This document shows, piece by piece, positions 46,635-54,838 of a stretch of DNA of 64,000 nt; the first letter of the stretch is position 1, and each line of letters starts with the position of its first letter. The stretch comes from Betaproteobacteria bacterium (GTDB taxonomy: Bacteria > Pseudomonadota > Gammaproteobacteria > Burkholderiales > Casimicrobiaceae), in contig READ01000020.1 of assembly GCA_004293675.1 (NCBI GenBank), positions 1-64,000 of the forward strand. The letters run 5' to 3'. Under the pieces are notes generated by a model. That model was given only the letters and a program-made list of their open reading frames with translations. It was not told the DNA's origin and ran no database searches. Both the position numbers and the translations under genes were made by a program.

Positions 46635-48332
46635 CTACGCCGCCCACCAACGCTCCACAATCAGCTCCAGTCGCTGCGAGCCGTTGTACTCCGACAAATT
46701 TATTTTGTAGGCCGCGCGCATCGGCTGTGGCGGCGGATCGGTGCAACCGAAGCGGATGGCATCAAACATCCGGCCTTCGCGCTTGAGCCGCAGCTTGGTG
46801 TGTTTAAACGCCACGATTCGCGATTCAACCACGGTGAACTCATCGTCAAACAGCGGCGGCGGAAAGGCTTGTCCCCAGACGTGTTGATGCAGTGCCTCAG
46901 CCGTTTCGAAATCAAAGTCAGTCATTGAAAACGAACCATCACTTTCAACGCGTTGCTCGAGCATTGCCGGCGTCAAAAGCTCGGTGGCGATTTGCTCAAA
47001 CGCCCGCACAAACGGCCCAAAGTTGGCGTTCGTAATCGTGAGCCCGGCGGCCATTGCGTGGCCGCCAAACTTGCGCATCAAATGCGGCTCGCGCTTCGAC
47101 ACCAAATCGAGCGCATCGCGCATGTGAAATCCTGGAATCGAGCGGCCAGAGCCTTTGAGCTCCGTGCCCTCGCCGGGCGCAAACACAATCGTGGGGCGGT
47201 GATACGTTTCCCGCAGTCGCCCCGCCACAATGCCCACGACACCTTGGTGCCACGTCTGATCCATCACCACAATTGAGCGCTGCTCGGCGGTGATTTCAGC
47301 GCTGATCATTACATCGGCCTCGTCGCGCATACCCGCTTCGATGCTCCGGCGTTCGCGATTGAGTTGATCGAGTTGGGTGGCGATGTCGGCGGCTCGATGG
47401 GCGTCGTCGGTCGTTAAACATTCGATGCCCAGTGAGATGTCATCGAGCCTGCCCGCCGCGTTAATTCGTGGGCCCAGCATGAAGCCAAAGTCGTAAGCGG
47501 TCGCTTTGTTTGGATCGCGCTTGGTGATGTCAAACAGCGCTTTCACGCCGACCTGCGCTCTGCCTTCGCGAATGCGGCGCAAACCGGCCTCCACCAAACG
47601 GCGATTGAGCGCATCGAGCGGTACCACATCGGCCACTGTGCCAAGCGCCACCAAATCGAGCAACTGGTTGAGATCGGGTTGCGTGTTAGCGGTGAAGTCA
47701 CCTCGTTCACGAAGCAATGTTCGAAGCGACAGCAACACATAAAACATTACCCCCACGCCCGCCATCGCTTTGCTCGGAAACGGACAGCCGCGCTGATTCG
47801 GGTTCACAATCGTTGGCGTATCGGGCAAGGTGTCACCCGGCAAATGATGATCGGTCACCACCACATCAATGCCCAGCGCGCGCGCTCGTGCAACACCGTC
47901 AACGCTAGCAATGCCGTTGTCGACGGTCACGATGACATCGGGTGATTCTTTGGCCGCCAGCTCAACAATTTCGGGCGTTAAACCGTAGCCAAACTCGAAG
48001 CGATTGGGCACGATGAAATCAACCCGTGCGCCGAACAAGCGCAGACCGCGAAGCGCCACGCTGCAAGCCGTTGCGCCATCCGCATCGTAGTCGGCAACGA
48101 TGAGAATTTTTTGCTTCGCATCAATCGCGCTGAGCAATCGCGCGCAAACAAGATCCATACCTTTCATTGATGCAGGCGAGGGCAAGAGCGAGAGCTTGAA
48201 CGATGCGTCGCTCGCGTCACTCAAGCCACGTGCGGCGTAGAGACGGGCGAAGAGCGGCGAGATGCCGTGCGCCGTGAGTTGTTGTGCGACGCCGTCGTCG
48301 ACGCTGCGACGCGCAAGAGTAGGTTGGCTCAT
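46635..48332 (-). CDS. recJ: Single-stranded-DNA-specific exonuclease RecJ
   Basis: 565-aa 5'-3' ssDNA exonuclease of recombination and mismatch repair. Motif I is VADYDADGATACSVALRG, with VTVDNGIAS, VVTDHHLPG (DHH) and GPRINAAGRL, then KGSGRSIPGFHMRDAL and a C-terminal OB-like region. It starts 9 bp after the rpfE-like gene, a pairing also known in Xanthomonas. Length is typical. Confidence 0.97.
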   Translation of the reverse strand: MSQPTLARRSVDDGVAQQLTAHGISPLFARLYAARGLSDASDASFKLSLLPSPASMKGMDLVCARLLSAIDAKQKILIVADYDADGATACSVALRGLRLFGARVDFIVPNRFEFGYGLTPEIVELAAKESPDVIVTVDNGIASVDGVARARALGIDVVVTDHHLPGDTLPDTPTIVNPNQRGCPFPSKAMAGVGVMFYVLLSLRTLLRERGDFTANTQPDLNQLLDLVALGTVADVVPLDALNRRLVEAGLRRIREGRAQVGVKALFDITKRDPNKATAYDFGFMLGPRINAAGRLDDISLGIECLTTDDAHRAADIATQLDQLNRERRSIEAGMRDEADVMISAEITAEQRSIVVMDQTWHQGVVGIVAGRLRETYHRPTIVFAPGEGTELKGSGRSIPGFHMRDALDLVSKREPHLMRKFGGHAMAAGLTITNANFGPFVRAFEQIATELLTPAMLEQRVESDGSFSMTDFDFETAEALHQHVWGQAFPPPLFDDEFTVVESRIVAFKHTKLRLKREGRMFDAIRFGCTDPPPQPMRAAYKINLSEYNGSQRLELIVERWWAA

Positions 48333-48341
48333 GGGTGGACT

Positions 48342-49220
48342 TTAGCGTGTCGCCGCATCAAGCTTTGTGCGCATCGCATGCAAAGCGTCACTCAGTTTTG
48401 GCGGCGCGATCATAGCGGTCAATCTCGACATCACGTTTGGTGGCCGAGCATTAAGAATTAATCGCGATTGGGTGTCCCCCAAAATGATGGCGGGTTGTTT
48501 GGTGATGGTTGTGGCAAGCTCGCCCCAAGCGCGCTGCCACGCCGCCAAATCACCGCTGCGAAACGCAATCAGCATACGCGCATCGAAATGAGCTTCGTTG
48601 CTGACGGGCTGAGTTGCGCTGGCAGTCACGGCGCTAGCCGCTACAAAACCCCACAACCAAATCACATTGACCACCGCCAGCCCACGCGATTGCCGAGCGC
48701 TGTTGACCGGATGATCAAAGAGCAGCATTTGCAATTCATTCATCCAGCGCTCGACCAACCGGGCGTCCGTGCCGCGCGGCAAATTCGGACGCATCGATTC
48801 GCCGATGATCCAATCGGGCCGCTCCGTTTTCACGTCAATGACACGATCGGCGTCAACGCGCCAGTGAAGCGCGTCGATCCACGTCAAACGCACGCCCTCA
48901 TCGCGCATCAGCGCATCGGCGGCTTCGCAGAGCGCGCGCGATTCGATGTCGGTGAGTTGGAGTTGCGACGGCTCCATGGGCGTCAAATCGCTCAAACCGA
49001 GTGCTGCGTGCATCGGGCTTGCGGTGGCCACGGTGCGATCTGCGTTTGCGGGGATGGGCGCTAAATCAAGCGAGTGTTCGGCGTCGCCCCACGATCCCTC
49101 GAACGCCGCAACGCTCGCCGATCGAATGAGCTGTGCGATTTCAGTGTGCGGCGGCAATCCGTCGCAGAGCGCGGTCAGAATTCGTGGATCGGAGGGAAGC
49201 GAGGCGGGGAGTAACAGCAT
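48342..49220 (-). CDS. rpfE: RpfE-type protein
   Basis: 292-aa protein that matches the RpfE family (function undefined; named from the Xanthomonas rpf cluster, where it lies beside recJ). Family features: RLTWIDALHWRVDADRV, RPDWIIGESMRPNLPRG, and a conserved ERWMNELQMLLFDHPVNSAR followed by GLAVVNVIWLWGF. No signal peptide or known catalytic motif is seen. It is immediately upstream of, and probably co-transcribed with, recJ. Confidence 0.82.
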   Translation of the reverse strand: MLLLPASLPSDPRILTALCDGLPPHTEIAQLIRSASVAAFEGSWGDAEHSLDLAPIPANADRTVATASPMHAALGLSDLTPMEPSQLQLTDIESRALCEAADALMRDEGVRLTWIDALHWRVDADRVIDVKTERPDWIIGESMRPNLPRGTDARLVERWMNELQMLLFDHPVNSARQSRGLAVVNVIWLWGFVAASAVTASATQPVSNEAHFDARMLIAFRSGDLAAWQRAWGELATTITKQPAIILGDTQSRLILNARPPNVMSRLTAMIAPPKLSDALHAMRTKLDAATR

Positions 49221-49305
49221 GGCTCAATTATCGCGGTCGCGGCTATAAAGCGAATTTCTTAAAACGAATGCGCAACAAGATTGGGCGTGGCGCGTTGCTG
49301 TGAGA

Positions 49306-49410
49306 CTCCCTCTCCGTGGGGGAGAGGGTTGGGGTGAGGGACTTGGAATGATGTCGATCGGAGCACTGCGAAGACCCTCTCCCCAACCCTCCCCCCGGGG
49401 GGAGGGGGCC
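49306..49410. repeat. GC-rich double palindrome, second copy of window-start core
   Basis: Nearly identical to 37-152 in direct orientation: CTCCCTCTCCGTGGGGGAGA, a core ACTTGGAATGATGTCGATCG, then inverted CCCTCTCCCCAACCCTCCCC. It lacks the flanking AT-richer tail found at the ends of the window. The rest of 49221-49616 shows no gene. Confidence 0.85.
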
Positions 49411-49616
49411 TGACAGCGCATCGGCTTGAGCGATGCGCGATCGCGCTGATCGGATGACTCATTGACGCTTCAATTAAGCGGTTTCAATCCGCTCATCCGC
49501 GATTCGTCGCCTGTGTCTTTCGCTTGTAACGTGGGAACTTTAATGTTCGCTCTATCGAATCATTTCACGCAACCGATCCGCCGCAGCGCGCGGCACCTGA
49601 ACCAGGAGACACCACG

Positions 49617-49811
49617 ATGGACGCACTTCACTTTGTACTCGCTTTTAACCTCAGCACGTGTTTGGTCATACTGGTTGGCTGCTACGTGCTCTCGCTACGG
49701 TACGACGAGCATGCCGAAAAAGTGTTCACGCCCTCGGTGAACTTCGCGAGTCTGGCGGGCGCCGCGCTGTCACTGGGATTGCTCGGTGGCGTGGCCACGA
49801 TGTTCATTTAA
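49617..49811 (+). CDS. Small two-helix membrane protein
   Basis: 64-aa hypothetical protein with two hydrophobic segments (FNLSTCLVILVGCYVLSL and ASLAGAALSLGLLGGVATMFI) separated by a charged loop with YDEHAEKVF. A good AGGAG ribosome-binding site lies 9 nt before ATG 49617. No recognised family. It ends 18 bp before the convergent ankyrin-protein stop. Confidence 0.6.
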   Translation: MDALHFVLAFNLSTCLVILVGCYVLSLRYDEHAEKVFTPSVNFASLAGAALSLGLLGGVATMFI

Positions 49812-49828
49812 GCCACGCTTTTGGCGCA

Positions 49829-50950
49829 CTAGCGAGCACCGACGGCCATCAGCCGCTCGATCACAGCGATATGACCTGCCGCACGCGCCACTGACAGCGC
49901 GCTCTGTCCCCCTGCATCGATGGCGTTGACGTTGGCACCAGCGCGCAGCAATCGATTCACCAATTCCAAATTTCCACGCTCCGCCGCAACGATCAACGGC
50001 AAGGTTGCCGTGCCGCCGCCGCCATTGGGGTTGGCGCCTTGCTCCAGCAGCCGATCGACAAGCGGGGTGTTTTGCGCGCGCAGCGCCGTAATCAAAGCCT
50101 CATTGGCATTGAGCGCCGGCTCGCGCGCTCTGGGTGCTGCGCTCGCGGGTGCTGCCGCAGGCGAGGCAACCGAGCCGGCGGCCGCCGCGTCTTTACGTAG
50201 GCTCCGTTTCTGTACATCGGCAACAGCCACGGCGGTTTCGGAGGCGATTTCTGCGCGTGGAGCTAAGTCAAATGTGTTGTTGTCGGCGGCTGACGCAACG
50301 CCCGGTGGGGCCACGGCCGCTGCTGCCGGAGCGGCCGGTACTACAGCGGGCGGCGGTGGTGCCGCTGCCATTGGTGCGGGCGCAGGTGGGGGCGAGGGCA
50401 GCGCTAAAGCCGCCATTGCTTCGTTGGACGATTTAGCCGCGCTCGGTTGAGCAACCGTGCGCCCGGGTGCGCTCGGGCTCACCGCAGCGATCATTGGCTT
50501 AGCCGGTTGCGGGGCGGTTGCCAACGCTGCGTTGGCAGTTGCCAATTTTTCCTGCGCTGCGGGGGTTGGCGCGGTTGTGGCAGGCGCAGCAACAACCGCG
50601 GGTGCGGCTGCGGCTGCGGCGGACTCCTGCGTCGGCGAAGCGTTCGCGACCTCGGCCTGATCGCTGCCCGTCGTCAAAAATTGATGCGTCAAAAATCCCG
50701 TGATGCCTGCCGTAATGATCGCGGCAGCCAATCCCGCAAAGCGCCAGCGCGAATCGTTGGCAGCGGGTTTGCTGCGATTGGCGGTGTGCGTGGCCGATGT
50801 TGCTGCCAGCGTCTGCGCGTGCGCCAACACACGATCTCGCACCACGTTACTAGGCTGCGCACCTTCGAGCGAAACCGCTTGGCGATAGCGCGCAAGCAAC
50901 GCGTCGCCACTGTCGCCGTCGTGCTTTTGAGTTGAATCGCTTTGGCTCAT
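49829..50950 (-). CDS. Ankyrin-repeat membrane protein, possible anti-sigma partner
   Basis: 373-aa protein: hydrophilic N-terminal about 70 residues (DALLARYRQAVSLEGAQPS), one transmembrane helix (about 71-91, FAGLAAAIITAGITGFL), a very long Ala/Pro-rich periplasmic linker, and C-terminal ankyrin repeats (about 285-373, NANEALITALRAQNTPLVDR, then NLELVNRLLRAGANVNA). It overlaps the sigma-factor gene by 4 bp, the usual position of an anti-sigma factor, and the topology (cytoplasmic N-domain, one helix, exported sensor) fits. No known anti-sigma domain is recognisable, so this role is inferred from context. Confidence 0.82.
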   Translation of the reverse strand: MSQSDSTQKHDGDSGDALLARYRQAVSLEGAQPSNVVRDRVLAHAQTLAATSATHTANRSKPAANDSRWRFAGLAAAIITAGITGFLTHQFLTTGSDQAEVANASPTQESAAAAAAPAVVAAPATTAPTPAAQEKLATANAALATAPQPAKPMIAAVSPSAPGRTVAQPSAAKSSNEAMAALALPSPPPAPAPMAAAPPPPAVVPAAPAAAAVAPPGVASAADNNTFDLAPRAEIASETAVAVADVQKRSLRKDAAAAGSVASPAAAPASAAPRAREPALNANEALITALRAQNTPLVDRLLEQGANPNGGGGTATLPLIVAAERGNLELVNRLLRAGANVNAIDAGGQSALSVARAAGHIAVIERLMAVGAR

Positions 50951-51567
50951 GCGCGGCTCCTCTGCGCTGATTCGTCGTGCGCTTCGAGCAATCCTTTGAG
51001 CGCGTTTCTGGCATAGCGCAAACGGCTCTTCGCCGTTTCGAACGTCACACCCGTGGCTGCGGCGATGTCGGCAACGCTCATGTCGGCCTCGGCTTGCAGC
51101 AAAAACGCTTCGCGCTGCTCACTCGGCAGCGCTTCAACGGCGCGTAGCAAATCACTGGCTGCTTCGCGCGATTCAAGTTGGCGCAGGGGCCCCAAGCGCG
51201 ATTCAGCGGCGAGTTCAGAAAACATGGCGTTGCCTTCACTGTCCTCTTCATCGATGCTCACCTGTGATTTTTTGTTGCGTGATAAATCGATCACGCGGTT
51301 TCTGGCCATGGTAAACAACCAGGTGCGAAATTTCGCGGTCGGTTCGTAGCGCGCTGCGTTGTTGGCCACCGCGAACCAAAGCTCTTGCGTCACATCGTCA
51401 GCGGTTGCCGAATCTCGTACGCTTCGCAAAACAAATCGCCAAACAGCTAAATGATGTCGATCGTAGAGCGCTGCAAAAGCGGCTGCGTTACCCAAAGCAA
51501 ATTGCCGCATCAGCGTCTCATCTGCGGCGTTCGTATCGTTGGCGTCGTAGAGCAGGGGCGTCGGCAT
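50947..51567 (-). CDS. ECF-type RNA polymerase sigma factor
   Basis: 206-aa sigma-70 family ECF sigma factor with region 2 (DDVTQELWFAVANNAARYEP, then FRTWLFTMARNRVIDLSR) and region 4 (LPSEQREAFLLQAEADMSVA, then TFETAKSRLRYARNALKGLL). A short acidic insert lies between. It controls unknown genes; the overlapping ankyrin membrane protein is the probable regulator, and the exported protein 63 bp upstream is probably co-transcribed. Confidence 0.94.
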   Translation of the reverse strand: MPTPLLYDANDTNAADETLMRQFALGNAAAFAALYDRHHLAVWRFVLRSVRDSATADDVTQELWFAVANNAARYEPTAKFRTWLFTMARNRVIDLSRNKKSQVSIDEEDSEGNAMFSELAAESRLGPLRQLESREAASDLLRAVEALPSEQREAFLLQAEADMSVADIAAATGVTFETAKSRLRYARNALKGLLEAHDESAQRSRA

Positions 51568-51630
51568 CCCGACATTATTGCGTGAAACTAACGCCGCTTC
51601 GCCCGGGTGGACGAAGCGGCGAGCCGGTTG

Positions 51631-52581
51631 CTACCAGCGCGGTGGATCGGGCACGTAACCGTGATGCGTCACGCTGTCGGGAAATGCGTTGGGGGTGCGA
51701 CGCGGATAGCCGAAGAACGGCTCACGAATCACGCCCATCGCGATCAAATTTTCCCGACTGTCGTAGCGAATTCGGATCACTTCGACAGGCTGGTTCGTCG
51801 CACGTTCAAACGTCGTTTGTGAGACGGTTGACCATTCGCGAGCGCCGTGACCGGTGCCTAGTTTTGGCTCGGCGCGCGCTTGTGCGCTTGCTTCAGCGCC
51901 GCCGTAGCGTTTCTGTGCTTCGTTCGCAGCGCCTGGGGCGGGCGCGGCCGGTGGCGCGGACGGCGCGGGGGAAGCCAGAGGCGAAGGGGACGACTCGCCT
52001 CGCTTGTAACGGTTGCTATCGTTCGCGCCGTTGTAGCGGTCGTATTCGTAGCGATCAGGTGACGGGTGATGCCACACCGGCGGCACCACGCGTTCGTTAA
52101 ACAAAGCCACACCAATCACACCCACATCCATCGGACGTCCGGTGCGCTCGGCGTAGGATCGTGGCGAAGCCACGAATTCAAACGCCGCAATCTCTTGATT
52201 GCTCTTGCGCCACCCAGCAACCTCGTAGCGCTGCCCGGACGAAAACACGTAGCCCGATTGCATGACATCGGCCGTCGCGCCGGTGAGCACATTGATGCCG
52301 TCGACCGACATCACCGCCATGATTCGTGCGCCCTGTTGATTGGTGACGGCCACCGAATATTTAGCGCCCGGCGTGCCTGCCACCCAGTATTCGCCGCGAT
52401 GACGATACACCGGAAGCGCACGACCGCTGTCACGGTCCATCACCGATACCTGTGCCACGTTGCCCAATGAGCGCGGTAAGTCACGCACCACATCGCGGTA
52501 GGGAATGGCGTTTGCGGCACCCATGCTGCCCGCAAGCAACGTTGTCATCACCGCACTAACCAACACTTTGCTCCGTAACAT
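51631..52581 (-). CDS. Conserved exported protein upstream of ECF sigma factor
   Basis: About 316-aa exported protein. Signal peptide MLRSKVLVSAVMTTLLAGS ends about AANA. The middle has GEYWVAGTPGAKYSVAVTNQ, RYEVAGWRKS and EIAAFEFVASPRSYAERTGR, then a disordered Ser/Pro/Ala linker and a C-terminal region ending RRTPNAFPDSVTHHGYVPD. I recall this arrangement as a conserved hypothetical of beta-proteobacteria, without a settled function. AAGGAG supports ATG 52581. It is likely first gene of the ECF unit. Confidence 0.78.
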   Translation of the reverse strand: MLRSKVLVSAVMTTLLAGSMGAANAIPYRDVVRDLPRSLGNVAQVSVMDRDSGRALPVYRHRGEYWVAGTPGAKYSVAVTNQQGARIMAVMSVDGINVLTGATADVMQSGYVFSSGQRYEVAGWRKSNQEIAAFEFVASPRSYAERTGRPMDVGVIGVALFNERVVPPVWHHPSPDRYEYDRYNGANDSNRYKRGESSPSPLASPAPSAPPAAPAPGAANEAQKRYGGAEASAQARAEPKLGTGHGAREWSTVSQTTFERATNQPVEVIRIRYDSRENLIAMGVIREPFFGYPRRTPNAFPDSVTHHGYVPDPPRW

Positions 52582-52743
52582 CGTCGTCTCCTTCAATCGG
52601 GGTTTCGCCCCAAGAACCGCTCAAGGTGAGCGTGTGGTGATTGAAACGATTGAGATTCAGAAACGGGGTTAAGCGAGCTTAAAAATTGTGAATCGCAGTG
52701 CCGAGCCAATGTCGTTCACTTAAGCAAAAAATCGCCCCGTAGC

Positions 52744-52812
52744 GTTCGGCCTGAGCTCGATGTTGGGTTGGCGGCGCGCCGTGAAGGCAACGACCAGCTC
52801 AGCCCGTACGGA
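52744..52812. repeat. GCTCAG/GAACGG repeat with left tail
   Basis: CGTTCGGCCTGAGCTCG and, inverted, CAGCTCAGCCCGTACGG surround a GGCGGCGCGCC segment, followed by a TTAAACGAACAGTTTTGAGA tail. The same composite is found, inverted, at about 63105-63195. It lies in the 447-bp accessory gap before the RHS remnant. Confidence 0.72.
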
Positions 52813-52848
52813 ATGTGTTTTCAACGCTTAAACGAACAGTTTTGAGAT

Positions 52849-53005
52849 CTGACGCTGTGACCTGCTGTGTCTGCCCCCATTTTTTGTGTAGGCCATATTC
52901 CGTGAGGGATTGGTAGAAGAGGCTGTTCTCGCTGGCGGTGAAAGGGAACGGTCAGGAAGAGTAAGGCAAGCTTCATGTGTGATGTTGAAAGACCTGACGC
53001 TGTGA
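52849..53005. repeat. Half palindrome (H) between direct CTGACGCTGTGAC repeats
   Basis: The right arm of the AT-rich palindrome family (about 52884-52916, GGCCATATTCCGTGAGGGAT) lacks its left arm. It continues into a roughly 95-bp GC-richer tail shared with palindrome G (AGGCTGTT...CTGGCGGTGAA, through GTGTGATGTTGAAAGAC). CTGACGCTGTGAC occurs at both 52849-52861 and 52993-53005. The RHS remnant stops at the second copy. Confidence 0.68.
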
Positions 53006-53007
53006 CG

Positions 53008-53508
53008 CCGTGGCCATGCCGGCTTTGTTGGTAAGGTTACCCGCTAGGTCGTAGCCGTCGGTAGTGGTGGTGGCCCCGGTGCGCCTATGTCGGTGACACC
53101 ACTGCCGGTGTGCCCCACGAATCGATCGAGGAAATCGTAGGTGAAGTTTTCCGATTCGTTTCGAGCGGTGCCGACCCCGGTGGGGGCGCTCAAGCTTCGG
53201 GTGAGCAGATTACCCACGGAATCGAAACCAAACGTTTGATTCAATAAGCCCGTAGCACCCAGCCCCGCTGCGCCGCTGCCCACGGCGGGCATGCTCAAGC
53301 CCAAGCCACTGCTGATGTTGATCCGAGCCAAACGGCCCATGCCATCGCCGCTGTAGCTTTGATTGACGCTGATCACGCCATTCAGCGTGTCGCGAACGAG
53401 CTGGCCGTCATCCGCACGAACATCAACCTTCCAGTAGCTCAGGCCCTTTTCGGCGTGTTTGACTTCGGTGGCGTAGCCGGTCGCCGGGTCATAGGGCGTT
53501 TGCAGCAT
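53008..53508 (-). pseudogene. RHS/YD-repeat protein remnant 1
   Basis: Minus-strand fragment of an RHS (YD-repeat) protein: YDPATGYATEVKHAEKGLSY, FGFDSVGNLLTRSLSAP and YDFLDRFVGHTGSG are YD-repeat motifs. The first frame stops at 53044, but a shifted frame continues as YDLAGNLTNKAGMAT to about 53008, so there is a frameshift and then truncation at a repeat boundary. No secretion or toxin domain remains. The parent would have been a large toxin-delivery or surface protein. Confidence 0.82.
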
Positions 53509-53605
53509 CAGCGGTTTGACTTGCGGATAGACCGGATACTTTGGACGACCGCATCGCGTTGCACGACAACTCGCGACAGCGCAATTATTATTTTGTAGTT
53601 ACAAT

Positions 53606-53845
53606 ATGTGGGTGATCTCCTTCGACCCCACGAAACAGCGCATCAATCTCGACGATCACGGCATTGATTTAGCGGGGCTTGATGCCTTCTTTGACGGCGC
53701 ATTGCTGACCCGCGAGGATCCGCGCGCTGCGTACGGGGAGCTGCGCTTGCAGAGCGTGCGCTGGTTTGAAGGAGCGCTGTTGTTTGTCGTCTGGACGCCG
53801 AGAGACGACGCCTGGCCGCATGTGATTTCGGCACGAAAGGCATAA
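53606..53845 (+). CDS. brnT: BrnT-family toxin (short C-terminus)
   Basis: 79-aa ribonuclease toxin of the BrnT family, which inhibits translation by RNA cleavage and is neutralised by BrnA. It has the family opening ISFDPTKQRINLDDHGIDL and end WPHVISARKA. A TAA (53843-53845) interrupts what looks like the normal C-terminus: the same frame continues RNEREAWQRYVTR to a TAG at 53885. The usual family end of type SARKAxxxEREAY is thus split by the stop. The antitoxin ATG lies in the overlap zone (53850). Activity is uncertain. Confidence 0.82.
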   Translation: MWVISFDPTKQRINLDDHGIDLAGLDAFFDGALLTREDPRAAYGELRLQSVRWFEGALLFVVWTPRDDAWPHVISARKA

Positions 53846-53849
53846 CGAA

Positions 53850-54176
53850 ATGAACGCGAAGCATGGCAGCGCTACGTCACGCGCTAGTACGAAGATGACC
53901 CCTAAGCCGTCCCCTAAGATGAACCCACCCAAGTCCGTCCCAGCTCCGCCGCCGCCCGATGATTGGAGCGGCGCCTTTGTGACGCGATCAGCCGACGAGC
54001 TTCGCGCCGCAGTGGCCGCACGCCGTGGGCGTGGTCCTGCGCTCAAGCCGAAGAAGCTCGCGGTGACGCTGCGTTTCTCACCCGATGTGATCGAATATTT
54101 TCGGGGGACGGGCGACGGCTGGCAAACACGTATCGATGAGGCGCTCAAAGCCTATGTCGTGCAGCAGCGCGAGTAG
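53850..54176 (+). CDS. brnA: BrnA-family antitoxin
   Basis: 108-aa antitoxin. A long Pro/Lys-rich N-terminal extension is followed by VTRSADELRAAVAARRGRGP and LKPKKLAVTLRFSPDVIEYF, the BrnA ribbon-helix-helix-type region, and RIDEALKAYVVQQRE. It normally binds BrnT and the operator of its own operon. It starts 4 bp after the brnT stop, and its first codons overlap the frame that would continue brnT. Confidence 0.85.
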   Translation: MNAKHGSATSRASTKMTPKPSPKMNPPKSVPAPPPPDDWSGAFVTRSADELRAAVAARRGRGPALKPKKLAVTLRFSPDVIEYFRGTGDGWQTRIDEALKAYVVQQRE

Positions 54177-54212
54177 TCAGCGGCGTCTTTCGCGAGCTAA
54201 CCATTCACGATC

Positions 54213-54478
54213 AAGGGAGCGATTCGGTCAAAAGTGATCCAGCTGACTCGCCGGATCAATCCCTTCACGCTGACCCAATCCAGCGTTCCTCCAAACCACG
54301 GTCTCTGACTCAGCGATCCGTGAGCGCACCGAACAAATCGCGACCAAAGGAGCGATTTGGTCAAACATGATCCAACCAACCCACAGGATCAATCCCTTCA
54401 CGCTGACCCAACCAAACATTCCTCCAAGCCACGGTCTTTGACTCAGCGATCCGTGAGCAACGCGAACATTTCAAATCC
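54213..54478 (+). repeat. Tandem 133-bp direct repeat after BrnTA
   Basis: Two units (54213-54345 and 54346-54478) start with GGAGCGATT[C/T]GGTCAAA and continue through GGATCAATCCCTTCACGCTG and GACTCAGCGATCCGTGAGC. The period is 133 bp and similarity is high. A third, diverged copy is at about 58653-58790, after the second toxin-antitoxin pair. It is not coding. Confidence 0.85.
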
Positions 54479-54542
54479 TGAGCGCGCAGGCGCGAGGGAT
54501 CAAACGAGGGCTCTGGGCATCACGAAACTCGTCTTATTCGAT

Positions 54543-54636
54543 AGATGCCAAGCAAAATATAGCGTTAGCTTAATATTCGACGTGTTTCAAAAACCACACG
54601 AAACAAGCTGAACCCCATATTTCATAGGGCATTAAA
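54543..54636. repeat. AT-rich palindrome F (about 94 bp)
   Basis: Arms ATGCCAAGCAAAATATAGCG and, inverted, AACCCCATATTTCATAGGGC pair imperfectly. The tail GAAGCAGCTGTAATGGCCGG matches the tail of palindrome G. The remaining 54640-54838 has no clear gene and precedes the beta-helix gene. Confidence 0.72.
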
Positions 54637-54838
54637 TGAAGCAGCTGTAATGGCCGGTGAACTGGAAGGTACGAAAGTGTTCGCCGCCAATCTGATCAAT
54701 AAATTTAGCAACCGAATCAATGAGTTACGTTAAATCTAGTCGATATTCAACCTGACCCCTTTGATTAAAGAACATATGCCCACGTCATGCGTATATGAAC
54801 TTACACTCATCCGAATTATTCGATTGTTGGGGAATTTG

